DNA of 64,000 bases from Aaosphaeria pasadenensis. Lineage: Eukaryota > Ascomycota > Dothideomycetes > Pleosporales. The stretch is taken from the NCBI GenBank assembly GCA_022813625.1, contig JAKLMB010000007.1, positions 496,001 to 560,000 on the forward strand, read 5' to 3'. Shown here one piece after another: positions 51,572 to 63,099 of the stretch. The translations under genes were made by a program, and so were the position numbers. The first letter of the stretch is position 1, and each line of letters starts with the position of its first letter. The notes under the pieces are model-generated. The model was not told the origin of the DNA. It did no database searches and saw only the letters and a list, made by a program, of their open reading frames with translations.

Positions 51572-53653
51572 TCATTCGTCGTCTTCGTCATAGTCACCTT
51601 CTACGTCCGCCCATCCAGCCTGCCACCTACGCCCTTCCGCCTCGCCTTTCAGCCTTAGGTCACGCGCCTGTCGACCTTCTTTCCACCTCCGCACCGTGCA
51701 ATCATCGCCAACGGAGACTAAAGCCCCGTTCCTTAACCAGGAAACACTCGTGACTTCAGCGTTGTGGCCACGGATGAGGGGTGTGCCATGTTCATAGATA
51801 GGAATAGTGTCTTCCAGAAGACTTGGGAATCGGCTGCTAGTACTAACGCTGCGTGATGAATGCAACTGAGAGGTATTGACAGAGGTATTGACAGATGAGA
51901 GTTGAGGAAGTTCATCTTCCTCTTCGTCATGCTGTTGTGGATCACGCTTGAGCAACCTTTCATCGGTGGGGAACAAAACGGGACAGCCATCTGTGCTTCC
52001 CACAGCCAGGAGTTCGGATTGGTCACCTTGTGCTTTGCGAAGAGAAGCCTTTACGTAGAATGATCCTGCATGGAAATTTCGGTGTCGGAAACCATAAATG
52101 GGACCAAGACCTTCCTGACCAACGGCGCCAAATCTTTGACTGGAAGATTGCAGGGACAGTTCAGGGGCGACCCCAAGAATGAGATGGCTCATTGAATACG
52201 CATAGACTGTGTTATCTTTACTGAGTGCATACAGTCTTGTTGCATTGCCGTTTAGTGTGAGCGAATTGACAGCATAGTGTCGGTGTTTGTTGTGTGATTT
52301 AGGTTGAGAAGTTGTCGATACAGGCAAAGCAGGACCGCGTAATGAGTAGCGGCCTCGAATGTCCCACAATTTAATACTTGTGGATGCATCTGATGCAGTC
52401 AAAAGCAAATGCTTCCGGCCTTCTGGAAGGAAGGACAGGGCTGTGACTGAGATATCAGATCGACGATTGACCGCCTCGCTCTTGCCTGACACATCTCTAG
52501 ACCCTTTCATGGATGCCATTGAGCTCATATGCCCATAAGCGCTATCAGCATGAGCTGAGGTGAAAGTCCGGATAGAGCTGGCGTAAGGGGCGTCAGGACC
52601 CCACGCTGAGTGCACGTTTGTTCCACCACTACATCTGAGATCCCATATATGGACCGCGCCATCTCTACTAGAAGTGGCCACGATATTATCCTCCCCAGGT
52701 TGGAAGCGAACTTGTTTCACGGACGATTTATGTTTTGCAAGTACGCTCACGCACTGTTGCGTTCGCGCATCCAATATCTGAGCAGTTTGGTCTCCCGATC
52801 CTGTGGCGAGGTACATATCGTCGGAAGAAAATTGGATATCCATGATGGCGTTAGAATGTGCCCGGAATGAGAGGTGAGACTTGGTAAAATCCGAGGAAGC
52901 GGTATCCTCTGCATCAAGCAAATGAACCCAGCCATCTTCATCTCCTACTGCAACCATGGAATTTGTATTGCAGCTCGCGGTACAGAATGGCGGAGCACCT
53001 TGAGAGAGTTGGTGATAGTCGTCAGAGCCACTATAAAAGTTGGCCGTGTGATCTTGCCAAGAAGCACAATGATCCTGGACGAAGCCTCGGCCTACGCCTG
53101 AGATACCACCAAACGATCGCTGCAATATCCGTGATGTGCCTCCCAAGCTCTTTAATCGTCGAATTGGTGCAGGAAATACGGGAGCTTCATCGAAAATAGG
53201 TTGCTCGTCCTGGAGAATGGTGAAAGGGGGTGGAGTAACGTATCGGCAACGTTTGGAAGGTGACGATTGTGCTGGGGAGGTTTCTGGGGATAGGTAGGGT
53301 CCTTTGCGTTTTCGACTATTTGATTCAGGAGTTTGAGGTTGTGTATCCTCCATTGCATCTGCAAAATTTACCGTCTTCCGAGGTGTTGTCCGGCGAGTGG
53401 CATTCCGACGGTTTATAGCGGATTGTGTGATTTCCTGGAGCTGGCGTCCTGATCTCCCGAGAGTTGACGAGGATCCTGATTTGGTGTTTCGAGGAGTAAA
53501 GAATCGGGTGAAGCGTTTTGGGGTGATGGGCGGCGGTTTCTTCATCTTTCTTGAGCCCATAGTTGGTGCAGGTGGTGGTGATGACGACAATGCAAAAGGC
53601 ATCTCTGATAGCGGGTTGTAGTGGCATTCGCCGCTAGGAAGAGGAGAAGACAT
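51572..53653 (-). CDS. cdt2: Cdt2/DTL-type WD40 substrate receptor of CRL4 ubiquitin ligase
   Basis: Adaptor that brings PCNA-bound proteins (Cdt1, Spd1-like inhibitors) to Cul4-Ddb1 during S phase and after damage. Single exon, 693 residues. The N-terminal 160 residues are basic and disordered, with ITPKRFTRFFTPR near residues 43-55, a motif I associate with fungal Cdt2. WD40 repeats run from about residue 220: VGDEDGWVHLLDAED, the AHSNAIMDIQFSSDD repeat, KHKSSVKQVRF and later VTSVSWLRNGALVSVGDD. Two repeats end in WDxR (VHIWDLR near 339, KLWDIR near 430), the DWD box that contacts Ddb1. The tail is acidic (EGDYDEDDE). It lies divergent from rrp5 across a 392-bp promoter with a CGCG-rich palindrome, and S. 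pombe cdt2 is known to be an MBF target. Confidence 0.85.
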   Translation of the reverse strand: MSSPLPSGECHYNPLSEMPFALSSSPPPAPTMGSRKMKKPPPITPKRFTRFFTPRNTKSGSSSTLGRSGRQLQEITQSAINRRNATRRTTPRKTVNFADAMEDTQPQTPESNSRKRKGPYLSPETSPAQSSPSKRCRYVTPPPFTILQDEQPIFDEAPVFPAPIRRLKSLGGTSRILQRSFGGISGVGRGFVQDHCASWQDHTANFYSGSDDYHQLSQGAPPFCTASCNTNSMVAVGDEDGWVHLLDAEDTASSDFTKSHLSFRAHSNAIMDIQFSSDDMYLATGSGDQTAQILDARTQQCVSVLAKHKSSVKQVRFQPGEDNIVATSSRDGAVHIWDLRCSGGTNVHSAWGPDAPYASSIRTFTSAHADSAYGHMSSMASMKGSRDVSGKSEAVNRRSDISVTALSFLPEGRKHLLLTASDASTSIKLWDIRGRYSLRGPALPVSTTSQPKSHNKHRHYAVNSLTLNGNATRLYALSKDNTVYAYSMSHLILGVAPELSLQSSSQRFGAVGQEGLGPIYGFRHRNFHAGSFYVKASLRKAQGDQSELLAVGSTDGCPVLFPTDERLLKRDPQQHDEEEDELPQLSSVNTSVNTSQLHSSRSVSTSSRFPSLLEDTIPIYEHGTPLIRGHNAEVTSVSWLRNGALVSVGDDCTVRRWKEGRQARDLRLKGEAEGRRWQAGWADVEGDYDEDDE

Positions 53654-54045
53654 GGCTCAAGGATGTTACACAGACAGTGATATACACGATTAGGCCTTTG
53701 AAGAGAGGAGAAAGACGACGAAGAACCAACAGCAGAGATGACAAGCGGAGGCAAAAGCATAGATCAAGCTGGGAGAGGTTGGAGCTATGCACAGGCCCCT
53801 CGATCGCGACGCGACAGTCGCGATTCTTCGCGCAAAGTGGCTTGGCACCAGGGACACTTTAGTCCGAGTTTGGGAAGATGTCCACAGCAACACCACGACC
53901 ACCAGAAGTAGACTAGACGTCGGCGGACGGAGAATCAACAACCACCGCCCCCACTTTTTTTTCCTTGAAGCAGCTCTACCCAAAAGTTCTGGAAAAATTG
54001 TTGTATGCGTCTCGTGCTTTGCGCAAACACCCCTCCACAGTCGCA
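53654..54045. promoter_or_regulatory. Divergent cdt2 / rrp5 promoter
   Basis: 392 bp between divergent start codons. A perfect inverted repeat ATCGCGAC (53803-53810), spacer GCGACA, GTCGCGAT (53817-53824) lies near the middle. It includes ACGCGA, a degenerate MCB core, and is followed by TTCGCGCA, an E2F/MBF-like half-site. A T-run at about 53,955-53,962 lies close to the rrp5 start. Confidence 0.55.
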
Positions 54046-57000
54046 ATGGCACCCATAAAACGAAAAGCAGAGGGTGGAAACGCCCCTGCGAAGAAGGAAA
54101 AAATATCAACAACCGACAGGTCTTCCAAAAGACGCCGGACATCCGATGCTGCTGCCGACAACGCAAAACCTGCCAACTCTAAGTCCTCTAGCATTGCTCA
54201 GAAATCGGTCTTCAATGAGGAGGAAAAGTCATTCCCGAGAGGTGGCGCAAGCGTGCTGACACCATTGGAGCACAAACAAATTCAGGTCAAGGCAAATCAG
54301 GATGTGCTTTTCGAACAGGCCGGTCTCAAGCCCGCCGGCGCTGGCGACTCGGACGGCGCAGAGTCGGATTTCGATGTCGACATGGAGGATGCACCAAAGG
54401 CATCGAAGAAAAAGAAGTCAAAAAAGGGGAAGAAGAATGACAATGACGAGGATGTAGAGAAGATAATCAAGGTTGAAAGTCTTAGTTTCAAGGTGCGCAA
54501 TGTTGAACGAACGACTATGCTATCGCACGCTAACAGTTACCAGAGACTCGCACAAGGCACCATGGTACTCGGTCAGGTCGCCGAAATCACCTCGAGAGAT
54601 ATAGTTCTTGCCCTGCCTAACAACCTCGTCGGTTTCGTTCCCCTCACCGCCATATCTGACAAGATGAATGAAAAGATTGAGAAGTTGATCGCCGAAGAAG
54701 AACCAACCGACGAAGGTGGTAGTGATTCTGAAGACTCAGATGAATTGAATCTCGAGGATATGTTCTATGTTGGACAATACCTCCGCGCTCGCGTAACCGC
54801 AACTGGCGATGACAGTGTCGCAGAGGGATCGACAAAGAAGAGGATCGAGTTATCTGTCCAGCCCAGCCTTGTCAACGGCGGCATCGAGAAATCAAGCATC
54901 GTCGCCAACACTGCTCTTCAAGCATCCGTACGAAGCAAAGAAGATCACGGCCTCATCATGGACATGGGAGTGGATGACCCGAAATTGAGCGGCTTCCTAG
55001 CTAAAAGCGAGCTTGACCCCAAGATGGATTTTTCCAAGGTTCAGGAGGGATCTGTGTTCCTCTGCTATGTCTCTGGAACATCTTCGAATGGCCGAATCAT
55101 TAAGTTGTCTTCCGATCACCAGAAATTTGGCAACCTGAAGAAGCTCAACCACGTATCTGAAGCTCCAACGATCGACGTTTTCCTTCCTGGTACCGCTGTA
55201 GATCTACTTGTTACTGATTCCACCGCAACAACTGTCACCGGCAAGATCATGGGAAGCCTCGACGCGACTGCAGATGTCATACATTCCGGATCGGCCTTCA
55301 AAGGGGATGATGTGAGTGAGAAATACAAGATTGGCTCGAGGGCAAAAGCAAGAATTATCTGCACATTCCCAGGGGCCGATCCCAAAAAGGTGGGCATTTC
55401 AATGCTCGATCACATCGTTGCTTTGGCCCCTTGCCTATCTGGAAAGCCGAAGGAAAAGAAAGACCCGCTCACATTAGCGCCACTTTCTTCTTTTATCGAA
55501 GAGGCGAAGGTTATCAAGGTTGAGCCTCGATCCGGTGTTTATTTTGATATTGGTATCAGAGATGTGTCGGCATTTGCTCACATATCGAGACTGACGGATG
55601 GTAAAATCGAAGTTCTCTCTGACGACTCTGGTCCTTTCAAGTTGGGAGCCAAGCACCGAGCACGAATTGTGGGGTATAACTCCCTGGATGCTGTTTTTCA
55701 ACTATCTTTAGAGACCAAAGTACTCGAACAGCCGTTCCTCCGCGTCCAGGATATCAAAGTTGGCCAGGTTGTGAAAGGAAAGGTCCACAAGATCATTAAC
55801 GACCGGAGGGGATTCACCAATCTACTTGTAAATCTCGCCGAAAATATCACGGGCCTAGTCCCTGAGATACATCTTGCCGATGTCCGACTACAGCATCCTG
55901 AGCGCAAATTTAGAGAAGGAGCCTCCGTTACGGCGAGAGTGCTCTCTATCGACTACGAGAAACGCAATGTCCAACTGACTTTGAAGAAGTCTCTTGTTAA
56001 CTCGGACATTGAGCCCTGGACTGATTATTCTGCCATTTCTGTGGGAGACAAGGGTGTAGGAACATTAGTAGATGTGCAGCAAGGCGGAGCGATCGTTCGA
56101 TTTTACGGGGATGTCACAGCTTGGCTCCCAGCTGCCGAGATGAGCGAGGCATACATTGAAGATGCCACTAAACAGTTCAAGAAGGGTAGTGTGGTCAATG
56201 TCCGCGTGATATCGATTGATCCAAAGGAAGAACGGATGTTGGTATCCTGCAAAGATCCTGATGCTGTTGATCCTGAAAAGGATGCCCTCTTCAGGTCCCT
56301 AACCACTGGCGATATTGTGCGTGGCACAGTCATTGAGAAATCCGACGAGTCAATAACTGCCGATCTTGGCCATGGAGTGAAGGGAGTATTGAGGATTGGT
56401 CAGCTTACAGATGGATCAGAAAAGAAGGATAAGGCCACAATGGCGAAGGTTCGTGTTGGTGGACCTATCGAAGACGTGGTAGTGTTGGATAAACATGATA
56501 AGTCACGCACTGTTACCTTATCCAACAAACCAAGCCTCCGAAAAGCAGCACAGTCCACTACCCTTGTCACGAAGTTCCAGGATATCCAGACAGGACAGGT
56601 CGTGCATGGTTTCGTGCGTGGCATTCTACCAAACCAAGTCTTCGTTGAATTCGCTGGGGGTGTGGTTGGCCTACTCTTCTCTTCTCAGATCCCAGACGAG
56701 ATGAGAACTACTGTCAACTTTGGCCTCCGACGAGATCAATCAATCACTGCCAGAGTTACTCATGTAGACGTTGGGCAAGCACGATTCTGGCTCTCTATGA
56801 GGTCGGAGACTGATCCTGCAGCAAATTTCACCACGCCGGAGGTGACTGGAGAGGCAACCGTCAATGCCGTCGACGATAAGGTCAAATCTACGACTGATCT
56901 TCAATTTGGAACATCGCTCAACGTCCGAGTCAAGTCCGTGAAAGACACTCAGGTTAACGTCCAGGTGTCGGATAATGTCCAAGGCCGTATCTCTGTGGCC

Positions 57001-59550
57001 GAGTTGTTTAACAACTGGGATGAAATTAAAGACAAAAAACGACCCCTGGCCCAATTCAAGGCGAACGACATCTTATCTGCCCAGGTTCTCGGTGCTCATG
57101 ATGCTAGAAACCACCGATTCCTCCCAATCACGCATCGACAAGGCAAGGTACCCATCTTCGAGCTTACAGCGAAGAAGGCAGAATTGAAGAGCAAGCACGA
57201 TGTTTTGGCCCTAGAGAAGATCAAGAGCGGCTCATCGCATATCGCTTTCATCAACAACATTGCCGACCGCTTTGTTTGGGTAAACATCTCTGCTAACGTC
57301 AGAGGACGCATCGCATTCCTGGATCTTTCCGATGACCTCTCGTTACTCTCCGATGTAGAGGCTAATTTCCCACTGGGATCTGCGCTAAAGGTCCGAGTCA
57401 AAGCAGTCGACACGGCTGCAGGCCGTTTGGATCTCACCGCAACATCTGTTTCGGCAAAGTCGTCGACATTGAACGATATGAAGCCTGGACTTATTCTGCC
57501 CGCACGAGTCACCAAAGTTACTGGCTCATCAATCATCGTGCAAATCAATGAGAATATTGCTGGCCCTATCTACCAGGAACATCTCGCCGACGATTACGAT
57601 CTAGCAAAGCCAACTGATCACAAACCGGGAGAGGTCATTCGTGTCTGTGTCACTGAAGTTGACCTGCCGAACAAGAAGCTTGGACTGTCCGCTCGCCCCT
57701 CGAGAGTGCTCAGCTCCTCACTTCCCATCAAGGATGTTGAAATCAAGGATAAATCGGAATTGAAGGTGCAGCAAGTCGTTCGCGGTTTCATTAAGCGCTT
57801 CGCTGACAATGGTGTTTTCGTACGTCTTGGTCCTCATGTCGATGCATTCGTCAAGATTGCCAACCTCTCCGACTCTTACATCAAAGACTGGAAGTCAGGT
57901 TTCCAGATTGATCAATTGGTTCAGGGCAAGATCATTGCTGCCGGACCCGACCTCCGTACTCCTCAGATGTCTCTTAAGAAGTCGATTGTGGAGGGCAACT
58001 TTGCTCAACTTCTTGAGTTCAGTGATATGACTGCCGGACAGATCGTTACTGCCAAGGTCCGAAAGGTTCAGGACTACGGTGTTTTCCTCGTTGTCGATAA
58101 CTCACAGAATGTCAGTGGACTATGCCATGTTTCTGAGCTTGCTGATAAGAGAGTGAGCGATGTCAAGTCTCTTTACAAGGAAGGAGATGTTGTGAAGGCC
58201 AAGATCTTATCAGTAGACACCGGAAAGAGAAGAATTAGCTTTGGCCTCAAGTACTCGTACGTGAGAGAGGAGAACGAAGAGAATTCTGACGAGGAGATGG
58301 GAAGTGGCGATGAGGATGATGAGGATGCATCGGACAGCGAAGACTTGGATGACGAGGATATCGAAATGCGCAGTGTGAAGGATGCTGAGAGCGATGAAGA
58401 AGATATTGCCGCAGATGCCGAATCCGAAAGCGAGAACGATGATGAAGTTCCGGAAACCTCCGCTTTGACTGCAGGAGCTGGTTTAAGCACTTCGGGATTT
58501 GACTGGACTGGCGCCAATTTGGATTTCGACGAGCCTAATGTGGCTGCTGCTGCATCTTCTGACGATGAGGGCACCAAGAAGAAGAAAAAGAGCAAGAAGG
58601 CAACCATCAAAGAAGACCGAACAGGCGATCTAGATGCATATGGGCCCCAATCAGTCGCTGACTACGAGCGTCTCCTGCTTGGTCAACCTAACAGCGCCGA
58701 GCTCTGGGTCCGATACATGGTCTTCCAGCGTGAACTTAACGAGATCGACAAGGCACGCCAAATCGCAAGGCGAGCACTGGCAACCATGAATACTCGGGAA
58801 GAGAAAGAGCGACTTGACATCTGGACTGCCCTCTTGCATCTCGAGAACGAGCACAGCAGCGATGACACTGTCGAAGAGACATTCAAGGAGGCCCGCCAGA
58901 ACAACGACGACCGCGAGATTCATGAACGCATGATCAAGATCTACATTTCTTCTGGAAAGCTTGATGTAAGCTCCCCATGTCCATAATATTCCATGAACGT
59001 GTTTAACTGACAAATGCAACAGAAAGCAGATGAGCTATATCAATCCATGATGAAGAATAAGTCCTTCACGCCTACTACATCCTTCTGGCTTTCATTTGCA
59101 TCATTCCTTTTCTCAACTCTACAGCCGCCATCACCGGCTCGCGCTCGCGCACTTCTGCCTCGTGCCACGCAGTCCGTCCCCACTTCAGAGCACCGCTACT
59201 TGACGACCAAGTTCGCTGCTCTTGAATTCAAGTCCCCCAACGGTGATGCTGAGCGTGGTCGTACCATCTTCGAGGGTCTTGTCGACACATGGCCAAAGAA
59301 AGGTGACCTCTGGGATACGTATCTGAGTCTCGAGCTCAGCCACGGCAGCGAGAATAACGTCCGTGATCTGTTCGAGCGGATGAGCAAGCAGAAGATGAAG
59401 AAGAAGCGAGCGGCGACTGTGTTCAAGCGCTGGAGAGACTGGGAAGTGAAGGTCGGAAACAAGAAGGGAGTCGAGAAGGTCAAGTCTCTAGAAAAGGAGT
59501 GGAAGGAAAAGAAGGAGGAGGGAGACGAGCAGAACGACGCTGATGAGTAG
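54046..59550 (+). CDS. rrp5: Rrp5, S1-repeat rRNA biogenesis factor
   Basis: Large nucleolar protein needed for both 18S and 5.8S/25S precursor processing. Exons 54046-58965 and 59023-59550 (57-nt intron) give 1815 residues, in the family range. MAPIKRKAEG is the first in-frame ATG. A basic disordered N-terminus (to about 90) precedes a block beginning SFPRGGASVLTPLE, then about a dozen S1-type OB repeats through residue 1400 (for example GQVVKGKVHKI, GQVVHGFVRGIL, GQIVTAKVRKVQDYGVFLVV). An acidic, phosphosite-rich linker (about 1405-1485) and a KKKKKSKK cluster follow. HAT/TPR-like helices occupy about 1525-1815 (SVADYERLLLGQPNSAELW, KARQIARRALATMN, RGRTIFEGLVDTWPKKGDLW). The last intron interrupts the HAT array. 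The C-terminus is acidic/basic. Confidence 0.95.
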
Positions 59551-59791
59551 AACCATATGTACATTCAGTACATAGCAGAAGACTTGGTATAAAGGAATCA
59601 TGTACGCGAAAGACTAAGGCATTTACAACATGCGCAGCGCATGCATACCGGCGTTATTGATGAAAAAGGGGAAACCAAAAATATGTAAAAATTTTCAACT
59701 TACCATCTTGTTATAAAATAGCATTCACGTCAACCGTTATGCATGCGCTCCTTTTTAAATCGTTGATGCACGTATTCATCCCCCTACCCCC
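59551..59791. other. Short convergent 3' region between rrp5 and the CHY zinc-finger gene
   Basis: AT-rich from 59,660 to 59,730, where both transcripts probably end. Nothing else is seen. Confidence 0.5.
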
Positions 59792-60172
59792 TCACATCTT
59801 GCAAACTCCCCCCTCCGTCCCATCGACTTCAAAATACAACTCCCAATGCGACTTACACCCCGGATTGAACCCACTCCCACACTTCGTACATCGACTTCCA
59901 CACCCAAGGTACTCGCTCACACCAAGCACATGCTTACACTTCCCACATAGCACTGCACCCTCTCCTCCCTCATTACTCGCATCCTTCTCGTACACTTCCT
60001 TCGGCCAAGGGACGGAAACATGCGACTCGAGCGCGTCGTGGCAGCTGATACAAGCGTAGAACTTCTGACAGCAGAAGTGCTTTATGGCGATTATGTCGAG
60101 TGGGGAGTGCCAGTGGGTGCATTGAGTTAGGGGGGTCACGGAGAGCCCGTGGACTGTTGGTGGTGGTGGCAT
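59792..60172 (-). CDS. CHY-type zinc-finger protein, Hot13-like
   Basis: 126 residues from one exon. The protein is a single CHY zinc finger: VHGLSVTPLTQCTHWHSP at 7-24, then IAIKHFCCQKFYACISCHDA with CC, CxxC and H ligands, then VLCGKCKH and CTKCGSGFNPGCKSHWELYF. The Cys/His pattern binds three zinc ions in the family. In yeast, Hot13 is a mitochondrial intermembrane-space protein that helps the Mia40 import pathway; without a ring finger this protein resembles Hot13 more than the RCHY1 ubiquitin ligases. The role here is inferred from that relation. The start is the only suitable ATG. The upstream 950 bp are gene-free. Confidence 0.88.
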   Translation of the reverse strand: MPPPPTVHGLSVTPLTQCTHWHSPLDIIAIKHFCCQKFYACISCHDALESHVSVPWPKEVYEKDASNEGGEGAVLCGKCKHVLGVSEYLGCGSRCTKCGSGFNPGCKSHWELYFEVDGTEGGVCKM

Positions 60173-61125
60173 TGTGGACGGATTGGGGGCAGTGTAGAGG
60201 GTTTGGAGAAATGGAGGCTTGGAGGTATGGAGTTGGGGTAGGTTTTTATACTGGACGGGGGATGAGGTTTGTTGATGGTGGAGGTAGTTCAGTGGTGGGG
60301 TAAGTGGCTAGTAGTAGCTCGGAATTGAAATGCGTGCATCCAGTTCCGAAGGGTGATGGAATCGTCTGGAGAATATCACCATGTCAAGTCATAAAGGAGG
60401 ATGATTCGAAATGATAGCTATTAACTATTTACATGCATATCGCCTATGCTGAGATATCGTTACATGGTTAAAACCGATCACCTTACCAGGCAAATCTTCT
60501 GATGTGCTGGAGCCAAAATGGTAGGACTTTTTGAAAAAGATGCATACGAAGCTGTGATAGAAATCTGTACCAAGGTAGAACAAGCAAGCATCACGGTAAG
60601 ATCACTAAGAAGGATATCACTCCTTACCTTTTGATCTTACCTAAAGCACCAGCTATGTGGCCATGCATACTTACATACCTACCAATAAACCAGAAAAAGA
60701 AGAAACCCATGGAAAATGTAATAACACAGAAAATGAAAGTCACCTTTGCCCTACCCTTCCCCCCATTCGCAGCCCAGATACCCATTTCATACTCTGTTTC
60801 GAAAAGCACTGGTCGCAAGAGTCGTCAAGGCTCGCATGTATGTTGGAGGGAAGGGTGAAGCCTTCCAAAGGAATAGTGGTGGTGCTGATAAGAAACCGGA
60901 GGTAAAGGGGATGCTGTCGTCGAGGAACAAAGCCGAAGCCTACATGGTCGATTCAGGTATTCAGTGACAAAATATTGTCCCTTACCCTTTGCAATGCGCT
61001 GCCATAGAGTTTGACGCTGAGTGGCTTACCCTGACTGGCGGAGAGGCTTAGGAGAACAAGTCGGTGTAATTGAAAGTACCTTTGACAAACCCAATTGGAG
61101 AAGATTCCAAGCCGCTCGATGAAGC
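60173..61125. other. Gene-free stretch between the CHY gene promoter and the U1-70K 3' side
   Basis: No supported gene; three overlapping short frames at 60,631-60,967 share one pyrimidine-rich segment and have no family resemblance. AT-rich at 60,390-60,620. Confidence 0.5.
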
Positions 61126-62354
61126 TCAGTATCTCCGTCGTGTCCTCGGATCGTCGTAATTGTCGCCTTCGTAGCCACGTTTGCGTGAGCCATGGTCATC
61201 CCGGCCGCCATACCCACCGTCGCGGTCGCGATCTCGGTCGCGGTCTCGGTCACCACGATAGCTTCCACGGTCTCTGTTGCCGAGTGGTTCGTTGTTGGCT
61301 CCGCTGGAACCACCGCTTCGATCGCCGTAACCACGTCTATCGTCGCCATGACGGCCACCGCCGCCACCACCGCCTCCATAGCCGCCCCGACCGCCGCCAC
61401 GAGGTCCCGAAGGGGCACCATCGGGCGCGAAACCATTTGACTGGTATCCAATGCCCGACCTTCCACCACCACCGCCTCCACCGAAACCACCGCCTCGAGG
61501 ACCACCAAAGCCGCCGCCACGGAAACCACCTCGATCGCCCCCGAAACCGCCACGACCGCCACGGAAGCCTCCTCCTCCTCCAAAGCCACCGCGACTTCCA
61601 AAGCCGCCCCCAGGTCCAGAAGGAGGACCAAAGCCCCCAGGGCCTGAGGGTCCGCGAGCAGGTCCAGACTTGGTGTAATTCCTTCCACCAAGGCCACCAC
61701 CAAATCGACGTGGGCGCCAGCCGCTAACAGTGCGACCGCGCTCCACATCGACGAGGACACGTCGATCTTTGATCTTGATACCGTCGGTCTCCTTGTAGGC
61801 GGCTTTCATATCCTTTTCGCGCTCGTAGACGATGAAGGCATAGCCGCGCTTGCGCTTCTTGAGGGGTGCATCGCTAGGCTGCGTAATGTCTTCGACGATT
61901 CGAATCCTTTCGATCGGACCATAACGACCGAATTCGCGCTCGAGGTCGTCAGAGGTCACGCCGTACGCCAAACGCGACACGAATAGTGTCTTGAAGGCAT
62001 CGCCCTGGACCTTGGGATCTTCGGCGGGTTTGTCTGTGTCAAATATCAGAATCAAGATCATCAAAATTGCGCAACCAAGTAATGTCGCATACAGTCGAGG
62101 ACGCCTTCAGTAAGCAGCTTTTCCTGTTTCTCCTTCTTCTCTAGTTTCTTGCGGTCGCGCTTCTGGAGCCAGCTGTCTGTAGGCACGTAGCCGTCATTGT
62201 CCTTGTATTCCCTCAAGGCTTGCATATACTGGCCGATGCCGCCGATGTTGGGAGTCTGTCGTTTCTCGGGCGCGTGGTCGCTAGGTTCAACCCATCGCAA
62301 AGGTGGTCGCGGCGCGAAAAGGCTGAGTAGCATGGGCGGGAGTTTGTCCGTCAT
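61126..62354 (-). CDS. snp1: U1 small nuclear ribonucleoprotein 70 kDa protein
   Basis: Binds stem-loop 1 of U1 snRNA and helps 5' splice-site recognition. Minus-strand exons 62354-62093 and 62033-61126 (59-nt intron) give 389 residues. The N-terminus has the U1-70K block LPPMLLSLFAPRPPLRWVEP, then a charged helix (KRDRKKLEKKEKQEKLL). The RRM begins after the splice (TEGVLDYKPAEDPKVQGDAF): RNP2 LFVSRL at 104-109, GRYGPIERIRIV, RNP1 RGYAFIVY at 150-157, then DGIKIKDRRVLVDVERGRT. The C-terminal 190 residues are a Gly/Arg-rich RGG region with RD/DR repeats, unlike the plain RS domain of animals but common in fungi. It is divergent from mL43 over 279 bp. Confidence 0.94.
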
Positions 62355-62633
62355 GATGAAGTGATGTCCCCACGGCTATGCGCCGAGGTGCAATCAGAGT
62401 CGAATGAAAGGAAACGGAGAATAAAAAGAGGGATGAAGGGAGTGACGATGAAAAGGTGGCAAGTCTGGTGTTTCTTGAGGACGGGGAATGTTCTTTCAAG
62501 GAGAACGAATGCTCCTTTCCGTTTCTGGGATCTTGGCGCTCGTTGCCTAACACGTGATAGCGTCAATCTCGAAAACTTACGAACATCGAACATATCATCA
62601 ATTGAAGCAGTCCACCCAACATCACGTTGCAAT
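62355..62633. promoter_or_regulatory. Divergent U1-70K / mL43 promoter
   Basis: 279 bp between divergent start codons. CACGTGAT at 62551-62558 (ATCACGTG on the other strand) matches the Cbf1-type E-box with flank and lies 76 bp before the mL43 ATG. The same 8-mer occurs in the utp8/elg1 promoter and upstream of palH. Confidence 0.45.
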
Positions 62634-63099
62634 ATGCCTGTTTCAGCCATCAACACAGTTGCTAAGGCCCGAGTAAGTCTCAATTCTACTTCATCTTTTG
62701 CTTTAATATGCTGACCGGAAACAGAATGGCGTCGGAGCCTTCATCCTACAATGCAAAAAGCTCGACTTCCACTACTGCGACTGGGCCGGCTCATCACGCG
62801 GCATGAACGCTTTCATAAAATCATCGCTCCCTGCCTTCGCCGCGCGCAATCCACAAATCGAAATCTCTGTGTCTCCAAGACCGAACAAGCACCCGGTAAT
62901 CGTCGGCCACTACATCAATGGCCGCCAGAAAGCTATCTGCGTGCGGAACATGACGAATCATGAAGTCAAAGAGAAGGCATTACTGCTGAGGGATGCCAGC
63001 GGAGACAAATTGAAGAAGGTCACGAAGCCAGTAACGAGTTTGAATGAGAGCGTGAGAGGAATCTGGAGTCCTTTCCACGGATCGAAGATCAAGATATAA
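62634..63099 (+). CDS. mrpl51: Mitochondrial large-subunit ribosomal protein mL43 (MRPL51 family)
   Basis: Mitoribosomal protein of the L51/S25/CI-B8 thioredoxin-like fold. Exons 62634-62672 and 62725-63099 (52-nt intron) give 137 residues, the normal family length. The sequence begins MPVSAINTVAKARNGVGAFI, followed by KKLDFHYCDWAGSSRGMNAFI with the family's CDWxGSSRG block, then RPNKHPVIVGHYINGR and a C-terminal ESVRGIWSPFHGSKIKI. The start is set by the conserved position of NGVGAFI after the splice. Confidence 0.95.

Noticed and set aside
53965..54045. 27-codon upstream extension of Rrp5
   Set aside because: The extension would need a TTG start; the first ATG in frame is at 54046 and gives the expected basic N-terminus.
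61026..61760. Long open frames overlapping the RGG region of U1-70K on both strands
   Set aside because: They are produced by the repetitive Gly/Arg codons of U1-70K. Their Ala/Val- and Arg/His-rich translations are meaningless.
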